From an uncultured Erysipelotrichaceae bacterium (lineage in GTDB: Bacteria; Bacillota_I; Bacilli_A; Erysipelotrichales; Erysipelotrichaceae), in contig CAKVAL010000012.1 of NCBI GenBank assembly GCA_934725085.1, positions 1-42,812 on the forward strand: a stretch of DNA of 42,812 bases, given 5' to 3'. A model generated the notes under the pieces. The model saw only the letters and a program-made list of their open reading frames with translations, ran no database searches and was not told the origin of the DNA. Position numbers and translations under genes: made by a program. This document shows positions 24,805-32,981 of the stretch, piece by piece; positions within the stretch are counted from its first letter, which is position 1; each line of letters starts with the position of its first letter.

Positions 24805-25330
24805 AAGTAAGGGTTTTTCTTTAATTGAATTGTTAGCTGCCATTTTGATTTTAAGTTTGGTAAGTGGGGGCTTAGCTACAGGAGCAATGCTGTCAAACAA
24901 ACAATATAAAAGTTCTATTAGACAATCAGAAGCTAGTGAACTATATAACACAATTAGTTCTTTATTGAATTACGAACTTAAATTAACTAACGAGGTCAAA
25001 TTAGATGGTGATAAGTTAGTTGCGTTTAAGAGTATTTCATATCAAATCGATGAGTCTAGATTATGCGATATCAATGTTTTATATGAAAGTGGCTATCCTG
25101 CTGGTAATAATTATGGAAGAATAGCTTTTGGTAATAACGAAAAAAAGAATTATCTTTTAGGAAATGCTGCTTATACAAATGGACTAGGAGCTAAATTAAA
25201 TGTTACTTATAATGACACCAATAATTTGTTTACCGTTTATCTTGATATAGGTTATGATACTAAATCAGTTATTCATCAAACCTTTAATGTAAGAGCTTTA
25301 AATAGGGTAAGGGTAGTAAATGTTGAATAA
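24797..25330 (+). CDS. PilW/GspJ-like minor pilin
   Basis: A 177-aa prepilin: MNKSKG, then FSLIELLAAILILSLVSGGL with Glu +5, the best-formed prepilin signal of the cluster after the two small pilins. The head (about 40-177) has SEASELYNTISSLLNYELKL behind the helix, typical of the PilW/GspJ type (N-terminal helix followed by a four-helix turn and a beta-rich head). It overlaps its neighbours on both sides (8 and 11 bases). With the PilX- and PilV-like genes before it, it forms the usual minor-pilin trio that starts pilus assembly. Confidence 0.78.
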   Translation: MNKSKGFSLIELLAAILILSLVSGGLATGAMLSNKQYKSSIRQSEASELYNTISSLLNYELKLTNEVKLDGDKLVAFKSISYQIDESRLCDINVLYESGYPAGNNYGRIAFGNNEKKNYLLGNAAYTNGLGAKLNVTYNDTNNLFTVYLDIGYDTKSVIHQTFNVRALNRVRVVNVE

Positions 25331-25745
25331 AAAAGGAAATATTAACTTATTAGAATTAGTTATCTTAATAGTATTAGGGATAGAGATTATCTTGATTCTT
25401 TGTAATGGATTTGGATGGCTAGGCAATAAAGTAAATAAGGGTAGTGATTCCTTTACCTTAAATACATGTGAGAGTGTTACAAAAGTGAATAGTTCTAATG
25501 GTATGGATTGTCCTGTTAATGATTGCGCTAAAGGCGATTTATGTACTCATAAAGTAGGTGACTATTATGTAGGCTACTTTGATGATGTTAAGAATACTAT
25601 TGTTGGATATAAGTTATCAGGATATAACTATGAGGACAATCCAAGGATTAATGGAAAAGAATTTAATGGACTAAAAGGAACCATGATAATAAAAGTAACT
25701 TGTGGAAAAGGCAACATTACATATGAATGGGTGAAGGGTAAATGA
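25320..25745 (+). CDS. Fourth small pilin-like protein with atypical signal
   Basis: A 141-aa protein starting MLNKKGNINLLELVILIVLG followed by a hydrophobic helix to about residue 28. It looks like a prepilin, but after the Gly the Glu is at +6 rather than +5 and the first mature residue is Asn. So either it is an unusual substrate of the peptidase or a normal membrane-anchored protein. The head has six Cys (near 50, 64, 69, 74, plus one at 130 and one in the helix), some of them in a CPVNDCAKGDLC cluster, so disulfides or metal binding are possible. It overlaps the neighbours (11 and 4 bases) and is plainly part of the operon. Confidence 0.65.
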   Translation: MLNKKGNINLLELVILIVLGIEIILILCNGFGWLGNKVNKGSDSFTLNTCESVTKVNSSNGMDCPVNDCAKGDLCTHKVGDYYVGYFDDVKNTIVGYKLSGYNYEDNPRINGKEFNGLKGTMIIKVTCGKGNITYEWVKGK

Positions 25746-26521
25746 TAAGTATATATGAGACTAAATTTATATTGATATATTGTATAGCTGTTTGTTTTAT
25801 ATTAGGAACGGTATTTGGATCATTTCTAAATTGCGTAGCTGATAGAATATATCATCATATTCCTTGGTGGAAGGGAAGAAGTGTTTGTGATAATTGTGGA
25901 CATAAATTAGGAATATTAGATTTATTTCCAGTATTTTCATATTTAATACTTGGTGGAAAGTGTAGATATTGTGGTAAGAAGGTATCTATAAAATATTTCC
26001 TTTCGGAATTATTGTTAGGCATTATCTTTGTAATATATTTATTAATTCATGGTGTATTAGATTTATTACTACTTCGTGATTTAGGACTAATATGCATCCT
26101 ATATGGGCTATCACTATGTGACTTAAATAATTATGAGATACCTGATGGTTTTATTATTTTAGGGATTGTATGGTGGTTAATATTCTTCTTATTGGGATAT
26201 GGAGAATTAGTTGATAGCCTACTTGGTGGCTTTGTGATAGGTGGTATGTTGTTAGGATTAAGTTTAATCATGGACAAGATACTAAAGAAAGAGTCATTGG
26301 GTGGAGGCGATATTAAGTTATTCTTCATGATTGGGTTATATTTTGGCTTAATTTTGAACTTTTTCAATTTAATTTTATCCTGCTTTATAGGTATAATATT
26401 TGTGATTGTAAGAAAAAGTTCAATGATTCCCTTTGGACCTAGCATTGCGATTTCTACTTTTATTTGTTTATTATATGGGACAGAATTTGTAACATGGTAT
26501 CTGTCTTTATTAGGATTATAG
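25742..26521 (+). CDS. pilD: Prepilin peptidase (PilD/GspO/ComC type)
   Basis: A 259-aa integral membrane aspartyl protease that cuts prepilin leaders behind the Gly and methylates the new N-terminus. Seen: GTVFGSFLNCVADRI near the start, the cytoplasmic zinc-like tetracysteine CDNCGHKL...CRYCGKKV (about 49-82), the first catalytic Asp in SLCDLNNYEIPDG (near 125-137) and the second in LGGGDIKLF (GxGD, near 185-190). About seven to eight membrane helices. Its start overlaps the previous gene (ATGA). It would process the giant prepilin, the two small pilins and the minor pilins of this locus. Confidence 0.94.
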   Translation: MISIYETKFILIYCIAVCFILGTVFGSFLNCVADRIYHHIPWWKGRSVCDNCGHKLGILDLFPVFSYLILGGKCRYCGKKVSIKYFLSELLLGIIFVIYLLIHGVLDLLLLRDLGLICILYGLSLCDLNNYEIPDGFIILGIVWWLIFFLLGYGELVDSLLGGFVIGGMLLGLSLIMDKILKKESLGGGDIKLFFMIGLYFGLILNFFNLILSCFIGIIFVIVRKSSMIPFGPSIAISTFICLLYGTEFVTWYLSLLGL

Positions 26522-26531
26522 GAGGTACTAT

Positions 26532-27485
26532 ATGAGAAAAGATCTACTAGGTGTAGATATCGGATCTAAAGAAATAAAACTAGTTACAAAAGATAAATTC
26601 GTTATATCAGAAACACCTGATAATTGTGTTGAAGGTGATGAATTGATTGCCTTTGATGGTATGGCTGATTTATTAAAGAATTTAGTTAAAGAAAACGGAA
26701 TTAAAACAAAGAATGCTTGTATCGTGCTTCCTGATTCTTTAGTATATATCGATAGAATAAAGATGCCTTATATGAATACTAAACAATTAGAAGTTAATTT
26801 GCCTTATGAATTTAAGGATGTTGTTGGTAAAAATAAAGATGATTATATCTATGATTATGCTTATGTAAATACTATCTGTGATAGTGAAAATAAGCCTGTT
26901 GAATTAGAACTTGTAATTAGTTGTGTTAGAAAAGATATTATTGAAAAGTATACTGATATGTTTAAGAAAGCTGGCATGAGACTTGTTAAGGCTATGCCTC
27001 GTCAAGTAGCTATCTCAAACATGCTTATCAATAATAATATTTTAGATAATATCGCTCTTGTAGATATTGGCTATAACTTTACAAGAATCGACTTCTTTAA
27101 AGATGGCTTATATGATGTTACTAGAATTCTTGAAAATGGCATTAAAGATATGAACAAGATGGCAAGTGATAAGTTCTATTGTGATAGTCATATTTCATTA
27201 CGTTATTTAAAGGACAACAAGGATGATATTTTAAATAGTGAATTATTCAATAACTTTTATGATGATTTAGCTTTAAAGATCAATCGAGCTATTAATTACT
27301 ATAGTTATTCTAATCAATCTAATACTTTAAATAATTTATATCTATATGGTGGTGGTGTTCACTATGAACAATTAAATAATGTATTAAAGAAAGAATTAAA
27401 TATCGCTTGTATGGACTTGAATGCTTTATTAGATGTAAATAATGATACTTTTACTGCTTTGGGGGTAATTGAAGATGTCAAATAA
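26532..27485 (+). CDS. pilM: PilM-like actin-fold assembly protein
   Basis: A 317-aa cytoplasmic protein with the PilM/FtsA-type actin fold. LLGVDIGSKEIKLVTK at the N-terminus is the phosphate-1 loop, IALVDIGYNFTRIDFF (near 175-190) the phosphate-2 loop, and LYLYGGGVHYEQLNNVLKK (near 270-288) the adenosine motif. The middle has PRQVAISNML-type residues. It binds the PilN N-terminus in known T4P systems and links the cytoplasmic machine to the inner-membrane ring. AGGAGG ribosome site 10 bp behind pilD; overlaps the PilN-like gene by 11 bases. High similarity of motifs; sequence divergent. Confidence 0.88.
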   Translation: MRKDLLGVDIGSKEIKLVTKDKFVISETPDNCVEGDELIAFDGMADLLKNLVKENGIKTKNACIVLPDSLVYIDRIKMPYMNTKQLEVNLPYEFKDVVGKNKDDYIYDYAYVNTICDSENKPVELELVISCVRKDIIEKYTDMFKKAGMRLVKAMPRQVAISNMLINNNILDNIALVDIGYNFTRIDFFKDGLYDVTRILENGIKDMNKMASDKFYCDSHISLRYLKDNKDDILNSELFNNFYDDLALKINRAINYYSYSNQSNTLNNLYLYGGGVHYEQLNNVLKKELNIACMDLNALLDVNNDTFTALGVIEDVK

Positions 27486-28038
27486 ACTAAGTAATTATCC
27501 AAAAAAGAAAAATATTAACTTCGTAGTTGATAATACCGAAAAATACAACAAGATATCAATTTTTTGTTTTGTGATCTTTATGATTTTTTTGGTATTTTTT
27601 ACCAAGTTTGCGGTAATCGATACATTAAGCGCAGTCAACAAACTAGAAAGTAACTACAATTCAGTTTTAAGTCAAATCGAAGCTTATAACGCTAAGATGA
27701 GTGACTATGATGAAGTGGAAACTAGATATAACGATTTAGTAGGTGATTTTTTAACTCAAGATGAACAATTAAGTTCTTCAAGATCACAAATAATCGACAT
27801 GATAAAAAAAGACATTGGCTTTGAACATGTAGAAAACTATACAATTGATGGTCAAACTATTATCGTTTATACGACAGCTATGACTATTAAAGATGTAACA
27901 AGTATTTTAAATGTGCTTCAAGATGATTCAAACGTATCCTTCGCTACATGCAAGAGCACTATCTATGATAAGAATGATGAATCATTGGTACATGGTGAAT
28001 TTGAGATTATCTATAATACGGTTGGAGGTAACAAGTAA
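27475..28038 (+). CDS. pilN: PilN-like bitopic assembly protein
   Basis: A 187-aa protein with a short cytoplasmic tail containing NINFVVDN, like the NLLP motif region that PilN uses to bind PilM. A single membrane helix follows (about 25-47), then a coiled coil (about 50-100) and a small alpha-beta domain. I choose ATG 27475, 9 nt behind GGGGG; TTG 27469 is too close to the ribosome site. It overlaps the PilM-like gene by 11 bases and the PilO-like gene by one. The call rests on topology, size and gene order more than on sequence motifs. Confidence 0.75.
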   Translation: MSNKLSNYPKKKNINFVVDNTEKYNKISIFCFVIFMIFLVFFTKFAVIDTLSAVNKLESNYNSVLSQIEAYNAKMSDYDEVETRYNDLVGDFLTQDEQLSSSRSQIIDMIKKDIGFEHVENYTIDGQTIIVYTTAMTIKDVTSILNVLQDDSNVSFATCKSTIYDKNDESLVHGEFEIIYNTVGGNK

Positions 28039-28622
28039 TGTTGAAGTATAAATTTTCTAATCGTGAAATTATCTTACTATTAATAGCTGTAATGTTAGGC
28101 TTGGGTTTAGTATATTATTCTGTTATCTTAAAATCATATAACGAGAATGTAGCTAAATACGATACAGCTAATCTAGAAACGGAATTAGCTATTAGTGATT
28201 CAAAGCTTGCTAAATATCAAGACATGAAAAATTATATCGAACAATATGAAGATGTTTATGTAGGAAGCGTAGTATCTTATGATAACATTGTTAATTTATT
28301 TTATAACTTCTCAGATGTTTTAGATGGTAAGGTAAAAGGTATTAACATTACTGTTGGTGACCCAGTTGAACTTGAGACTATCGTAAGAAGAGATGTTACT
28401 ATTTCTTTTATTGCGAACAATAATGAAATTGTAAATAATATTCTTTCTAATTTTGAAGATTGTGAGTATCGTGTAATCATCAATAAAGTTCAAGTTAGTA
28501 CCAAGGAAGATGGATACAACTTAAATAATAGTGGTGAAGTAAACGCCTCTATTGTCTTGACTTTCTTTGAAACTACTAAGGATGCTAAGTATAACTATGG
28601 CTTAGTAAGTCAGGGACAATAA
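28038..28622 (+). CDS. pilO: PilO-like bitopic assembly protein
   Basis: A 194-aa protein with a short basic tail (LKYKFSNRE), one membrane helix (about 11-30), a coiled coil (about 35-75) and a ferredoxin-like C-terminal part of about 100 residues (GKVKGINITVGDPVELETIV). It matches PilO in topology and follows PilM and PilN. PilN and PilO form a heterodimer that aligns the pilus platform. It overlaps pilN and holA by one base each (TAATG). No PilP/PilQ are expected in a Gram-positive. Confidence 0.75.
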   Translation: MLKYKFSNREIILLLIAVMLGLGLVYYSVILKSYNENVAKYDTANLETELAISDSKLAKYQDMKNYIEQYEDVYVGSVVSYDNIVNLFYNFSDVLDGKVKGINITVGDPVELETIVRRDVTISFIANNNEIVNNILSNFEDCEYRVIINKVQVSTKEDGYNLNNSGEVNASIVLTFFETTKDAKYNYGLVSQGQ

Positions 28623-29557
28623 TGATTTATATTATTTATGGAAACGATTCTTATTTAATTGATTCTAAGCTAAATGAAATCATTAATCAAAATAAGGATG
28701 GCGATGTAATTAAAGTAGACGGAAGTTCTAAAAACTTCTCCTATTATGATGTATTAGATTCTATAAACTCTGTAGGCTTGTTTTCGAACAAGTCTTTAGT
28801 GCTTTTTAAAGATCCACCTCTATTAAAGAAAAAAGTAGATGATAAGGGAGCTGAGGAATTACTTGCATATTGTAAGAAACCAATCTATGAGAATACTTTA
28901 ATCTTCTATACCTATGACAATGACTTCAAGAAAGTATTAAAAACCTTTAAAGACATTAGTGCAAATGCGGATGTCTATGACCTAAAGATTGATCCTAAAA
29001 ACTTCTATAATATGTGTATTGAAGTTGCTAAGAAGTATACGGTGAGACTTAATAGACCGTGCTTTGATATTGTTTATAAGGCTTGCAACAACTCTTTATC
29101 CCTATTTAAACAAAACATGGATATCCTAGACTTGTATCCAGATAAAATTGATGAGGATGTCGTTAATAACTTGTTGATATCAAGTAATGAAGAGAATGTC
29201 TTTAATTTGATTAATGCCTTAACTAATAAGAAAGTATCTGATTCTATCTATTATGCTAGAAGAATATTGGCCAATGATTCTAATATCAATGGATTGATTG
29301 CTTTGTTGGCAAATCAACTTAGATTTTTATATCAAGTATCTTATTATAGTGATGATCCATATGGCGCTAGTGATATCTTAGGATGTAAATCACCATATCG
29401 AATTACTAAGGCCTTAGAAACACTTAGAACTTTAAAGAGTAAAAATATTATGTCAATGTTAGATCGATTAGCTGTTTTGGATTCAGATAGTAAACAAAAT
29501 AGTGATATTGACGATACTTTAAAGCTAGAACTATTTATAGTAGAATTATTGAAATGA
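28622..29557 (+). CDS. holA: DNA polymerase III delta subunit
   Basis: A 311-aa clamp-loader subunit that opens the beta clamp. The N-terminus IYIIYGNDSYLIDSKLNEI is the HolA start (degenerate AAA+ module without Walker A), with VLDSINSVGLFSNKSLVLFK near 40-60 and ENTLIFYTYDNDFKK near 90-104. The C-terminal helical domain (about 210-311) carries LIALLANQLRFLYQV and a PYRITKALE region. It shares its start with the stop of the pilO-like gene (TAATG) and overlaps the U32 gene by four bases, so an essential replication gene is downstream of a pilus operon without a visible promoter. Confidence 0.93.
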   Translation: MIYIIYGNDSYLIDSKLNEIINQNKDGDVIKVDGSSKNFSYYDVLDSINSVGLFSNKSLVLFKDPPLLKKKVDDKGAEELLAYCKKPIYENTLIFYTYDNDFKKVLKTFKDISANADVYDLKIDPKNFYNMCIEVAKKYTVRLNRPCFDIVYKACNNSLSLFKQNMDILDLYPDKIDEDVVNNLLISSNEENVFNLINALTNKKVSDSIYYARRILANDSNINGLIALLANQLRFLYQVSYYSDDPYGASDILGCKSPYRITKALETLRTLKSKNIMSMLDRLAVLDSDSKQNSDIDDTLKLELFIVELLK

Positions 29558-31575
29558 GAAGAGTAGAATTGTTAGCGCCTTGTGGTAATTTCAAATGCCT
29601 TAAGGCTGCCGTTAATTATGGAGCTGATGCGGTGTACCTTGGTGGTACATCTTTTTCAGCAAGAGCCTTTGCGAATAATTTCAATCACGAGGAACTTGTT
29701 GAAGCCGTTAAATATAGTCATTTAAGAGGAGTTAAGGTCTATATGACTATTAATACTCTTTTTAATGAAAATGAGCTAGAATCAGCCTTAAATGAGGCAA
29801 GATTTGCATATGAACATAAGGTTGATGCCTTAATTGTCCAAGATTTAGGCTTAATTTATCGAATCAGACAAGAGATGCCTGACTTTGATTTACATGCCTC
29901 AACCCAGATGCATATTCATAATATTGCAGGAATTAATGTTTGTAAGAAATTAGGCTTTAAGAAAGTGGTTATCGCAAGAGAAAGTAGTCTGGATTTTATT
30001 AAAGAAGCTTGTAAACAAGATATCCAAATAGAAACCTTTGTTCATGGCGCCATCTGTGTATCTTATTCAGGCCAATGTCTAATGTCTAGTGCTACTAAAA
30101 ATAGAAGTGCCAATAAGGGTGCTTGTGCCCAGTGCTGTAGACTAAGATATGGTCTTTATGAAAATAACAAGAGAGTTCCTACAGATACTGATTATCTATT
30201 AAGTCCTAAGGACATGTCTTTAATCGATGATATTCCAAGTTTAATTGAAGCTGGTGTCTCTTCTTTTAAGATTGAAGGAAGAATGAAATCTAGTGCCTAT
30301 GTAGGTCTTGTAACTTCTTTATATCGAAAAGCAATCGACTCATACTATAAAGGTGAGAAATTCAGCTTATCACAAAAAGAATACAATGAACTATTATCTG
30401 TTTTTAACAGAGGTTTTACTGACTCTTATTTAAAAGATAATAAAGCTGATATCTTTTCTAACTTTAGACCTAATCATATGGGCAAGGAAATAGGTAAGGT
30501 TATTGATTATCGTGATGGTCATTGTTTAATTAGATTATTTGATAATATCAATCAATTTGATGGTATTCGTATCATTTCTAAAAAAGGTGATACAGGAAAG
30601 ATTTTAAATACTTTAACTGTAAATAAAAAAATGGTATCTAAAGCCTTTAAGAATGAAATTATCACTGTTAAAGTAGATAGTCCTGTTTTAAAAGGTGATA
30701 AGGTAGTAAGAACCTTAGATTATAATCTAGAAAATAGAATCAATGATTACAAGTTAAAGAAAAGACCAATTGATATTAAGATTAAATTTAATCCTAATGA
30801 GAATATTGAAATATATGCTAAATTAGATGAATTAGAATATAAAGAAATAGTTAATGAAAGACCGCAAGAGGCTCTGAAGGCTCCTATATCTTTATCTGAT
30901 TTAGAAAATGTTTTCTCTAAGATGGATAACAGTCCCTTTGTGATTAATAAGTTTAGTGGTGAAGTAGGCAATTTTTTTATGCCTAAGTCGATGTTAAACA
31001 ATATACGTAGAAACTTTTATGAACATTTCGAAGAATATATTTTAAATAGTTTTAAGAGAAGTGCTAATCCTTTTACGTTAGATAATGATATTAAATCTGA
31101 TATTCATACATCGGATATCACTATCAATGAAGATAAATTAAAAGTAATTAATCCAGAATGTGATTATAGTAATGGAATCATCTGCGATCTAGGTGGTTTT
31201 GATAAACTTGTTGAAGATAGGACTATAGTAGGTTATTACACATTAAACATCATGAATTCATATGCCTATGAACTAGTTAAAAGACTAGGATGTGATATCG
31301 TTGTTCTTTCTAGTGAAATAAACAATGTAGATGAATTGATTAATAATTATATAAAGAGAAATGGAATGATTAATCCATATGTGGTAAATGGTAAAAGAAC
31401 ACTTATGTATCTTAAGAGAAATCCATTTATCAAATATAGTGATAGTAAGAAATTAGTATTAAATGATGGTACTAATTTATATGATATTCATATTGATGAT
31501 GTGACTAAGATCATAGAAAGAAATGTACATAGTAATGAATTTATTGGTGTACATAAATGTAATATTGAAAGGTGA
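29554..31575 (+). CDS. U32 family protein (RlhA/YdcP-like)
   Basis: A 673-aa member of the U32 'peptidase' family with the long DUF3656-type C-terminal extension. Start VELLAPCGNFKCLKAAVNYG, then ADAVYLGG and DLHASTQMHIHN (near 110-125). The conserved U32 Cys set is present: CVSYSGQCLMSS near 168-180 and KGACAQCCRLRYGLY near 187-201. These Cys bind an iron-sulfur cluster in RlhA, which hydroxylates a cytidine of 23S rRNA; the homology suggests RNA modification rather than proteolysis, but the exact substrate cannot be read here. Overlaps holA by four bases. Confidence 0.85.
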   Translation: MRRVELLAPCGNFKCLKAAVNYGADAVYLGGTSFSARAFANNFNHEELVEAVKYSHLRGVKVYMTINTLFNENELESALNEARFAYEHKVDALIVQDLGLIYRIRQEMPDFDLHASTQMHIHNIAGINVCKKLGFKKVVIARESSLDFIKEACKQDIQIETFVHGAICVSYSGQCLMSSATKNRSANKGACAQCCRLRYGLYENNKRVPTDTDYLLSPKDMSLIDDIPSLIEAGVSSFKIEGRMKSSAYVGLVTSLYRKAIDSYYKGEKFSLSQKEYNELLSVFNRGFTDSYLKDNKADIFSNFRPNHMGKEIGKVIDYRDGHCLIRLFDNINQFDGIRIISKKGDTGKILNTLTVNKKMVSKAFKNEIITVKVDSPVLKGDKVVRTLDYNLENRINDYKLKKRPIDIKIKFNPNENIEIYAKLDELEYKEIVNERPQEALKAPISLSDLENVFSKMDNSPFVINKFSGEVGNFFMPKSMLNNIRRNFYEHFEEYILNSFKRSANPFTLDNDIKSDIHTSDITINEDKLKVINPECDYSNGIICDLGGFDKLVEDRTIVGYYTLNIMNSYAYELVKRLGCDIVVLSSEINNVDELINNYIKRNGMINPYVVNGKRTLMYLKRNPFIKYSDSKKLVLNDGTNLYDIHIDDVTKIIERNVHSNEFIGVHKCNIER

Positions 31576-31578
31576 TAA

Positions 31579-32955
31579 ATGTTATTAAGGTATTTTAAAA
31601 AGACTTTACAAGATAAAGATTTGATGAAACAATGTTTAACCATTGCGATTCCTTTGATGCTTCAACAATTGATTGTTGCTAGTGTCAATCTAATCGATAA
31701 TTTGATGGTAGGTGAGTTAGGAGACGTCGCTGTTAGTGCTGTTAGTAGTGCTAATAGATATTATTCAATAGCCCAAATGGCAATTAATGCCATCGTTGTT
31801 TCTAGTATTATCTTCTTATCTCAATACAATGGGGCCGATGATAGAGAACATATGAGACAATCATTTAGATTTTCAATTATTTCATCATACCTATTTGTCT
31901 TTATCTTCTTTTTCTTTGCCTTATTTAAATCAGATTTTATTATTAAATTTATTATTAACGATAAAGATATTATTCAAAGTGGCAGTGACTATCTAAAGAT
32001 TGCTTGTTTCTCATACCTACCACTTGGTTTATCATTTCCAATATCTAATGCGATGAGATCAACTGGTGATACTAAAAGACCCTTATTTGTCTCGATGATT
32101 TCGGTTGTCTTAAATATTTTCTTTGACTATTGTTTAATTTTTGGGCATTTTGGGCTCGAACCTTTAGGCGTAAAAGGTGCCGCTATCGCAACTATTATTG
32201 TTCGATTCATTGAAATGTTTATCTACTTATTATGTATTAAAAAAGGTGAATATCATTTTAAGACTAGAATAAATGATTTATTTAGAATTGAAAAAGATTT
32301 AATTGGTAAGATTATTGTCAAGGCTATTCCACTTCTTATTAATGAATTATTATGGAGTATAGGCATGACAACTACAATCAAATTCTACTCATATAGAGGT
32401 GCTGTTGTGAATACAGCCTATTCAATAAGTGCTACAGTTGCTGACTTATTCTTTATCTTGTTTGCAGGCATGGCAAGTGCTACTACGGTTATTGTCGGTA
32501 CAAAACTAGGTGCTAATAAGATAGAAGAAGCTAAGGATAGTGCCTATAAACTATTATGCTTCTCGGTTTATTTATCTTTAATTATCGCTGTACTTATGAG
32601 TAGTTTTACTTTAGTGGTTCCTTATCTTTATAGTAAGGTATCTAAGGAATCACTTGATTTGGCAAATCAATTCTTGATTGTCATGTCAATCTTCTTTATC
32701 TTATATATGTTTAATACACAGACTTATTTCATTTTAAGAACCGGTGGTGATACAAGAAATACCATGTTTATGGACTCGGGTTTTATGTGGGCCTTCAATA
32801 TTCCACTTGTTTATATTCTTGCTTATCATACAAACATTCCTGTCTTATATGTTTATGCAATAGGACAATCAACTGATATTTTAAAGTCTATCATTGCCTA
32901 TAGAATGATTAGAAAAGAAAAGTGGGCAAGAAACCTAACAATGGCTGATGCATGA
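31579..32955 (+). CDS. MATE family efflux transporter
   Basis: A 458-aa inner-membrane transporter with about 12 helices. The MATE N-terminus is recognisable: CLTIAIPLMLQQLIVASVNL, IDNLMVGELGDVAVSAVS and ANRYYSIAQ. Further MATE features are PISNAMRSTGDTKRP near 155-169 and the internal repeat in the second half (INELLWSIGMTTTIKFYS, LKTGGDTRN-like RTGGDTRNT near 390). Such pumps exchange H+ or Na+ for drugs or metabolites; the substrate is not predictable. It starts 3 bp behind the U32 gene with GAAAGGTGAT as ribosome site. Confidence 0.92.
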   Translation: MLLRYFKKTLQDKDLMKQCLTIAIPLMLQQLIVASVNLIDNLMVGELGDVAVSAVSSANRYYSIAQMAINAIVVSSIIFLSQYNGADDREHMRQSFRFSIISSYLFVFIFFFFALFKSDFIIKFIINDKDIIQSGSDYLKIACFSYLPLGLSFPISNAMRSTGDTKRPLFVSMISVVLNIFFDYCLIFGHFGLEPLGVKGAAIATIIVRFIEMFIYLLCIKKGEYHFKTRINDLFRIEKDLIGKIIVKAIPLLINELLWSIGMTTTIKFYSYRGAVVNTAYSISATVADLFFILFAGMASATTVIVGTKLGANKIEEAKDSAYKLLCFSVYLSLIIAVLMSSFTLVVPYLYSKVSKESLDLANQFLIVMSIFFILYMFNTQTYFILRTGGDTRNTMFMDSGFMWAFNIPLVYILAYHTNIPVLYVYAIGQSTDILKSIIAYRMIRKEKWARNLTMADA

Positions 32956-32961
32956 TATAAT
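32953..32961 (+). promoter_or_regulatory. Extended -10 promoter of smc
   Basis: TGATATAAT, a perfect extended -10 (TGnTATAAT), begins with the TGA stop of the MATE gene; a -35 box is not evident, which is common for extended -10 promoters. It gives smc a short leader of about 14 nt that still includes the AGGAG ribosome site. Confidence 0.5.
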
Positions 32962-32981
32962 TGTTTATTAGGAGATAACTA

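Noticed and set aside
24634..24951. Minus-strand hydrophobic frame of 105 codons opposite the minor pilin genes
   Set aside because: It mirrors the pilin helices coded on the plus strand, where signals, ribosome sites and overlaps are clear.
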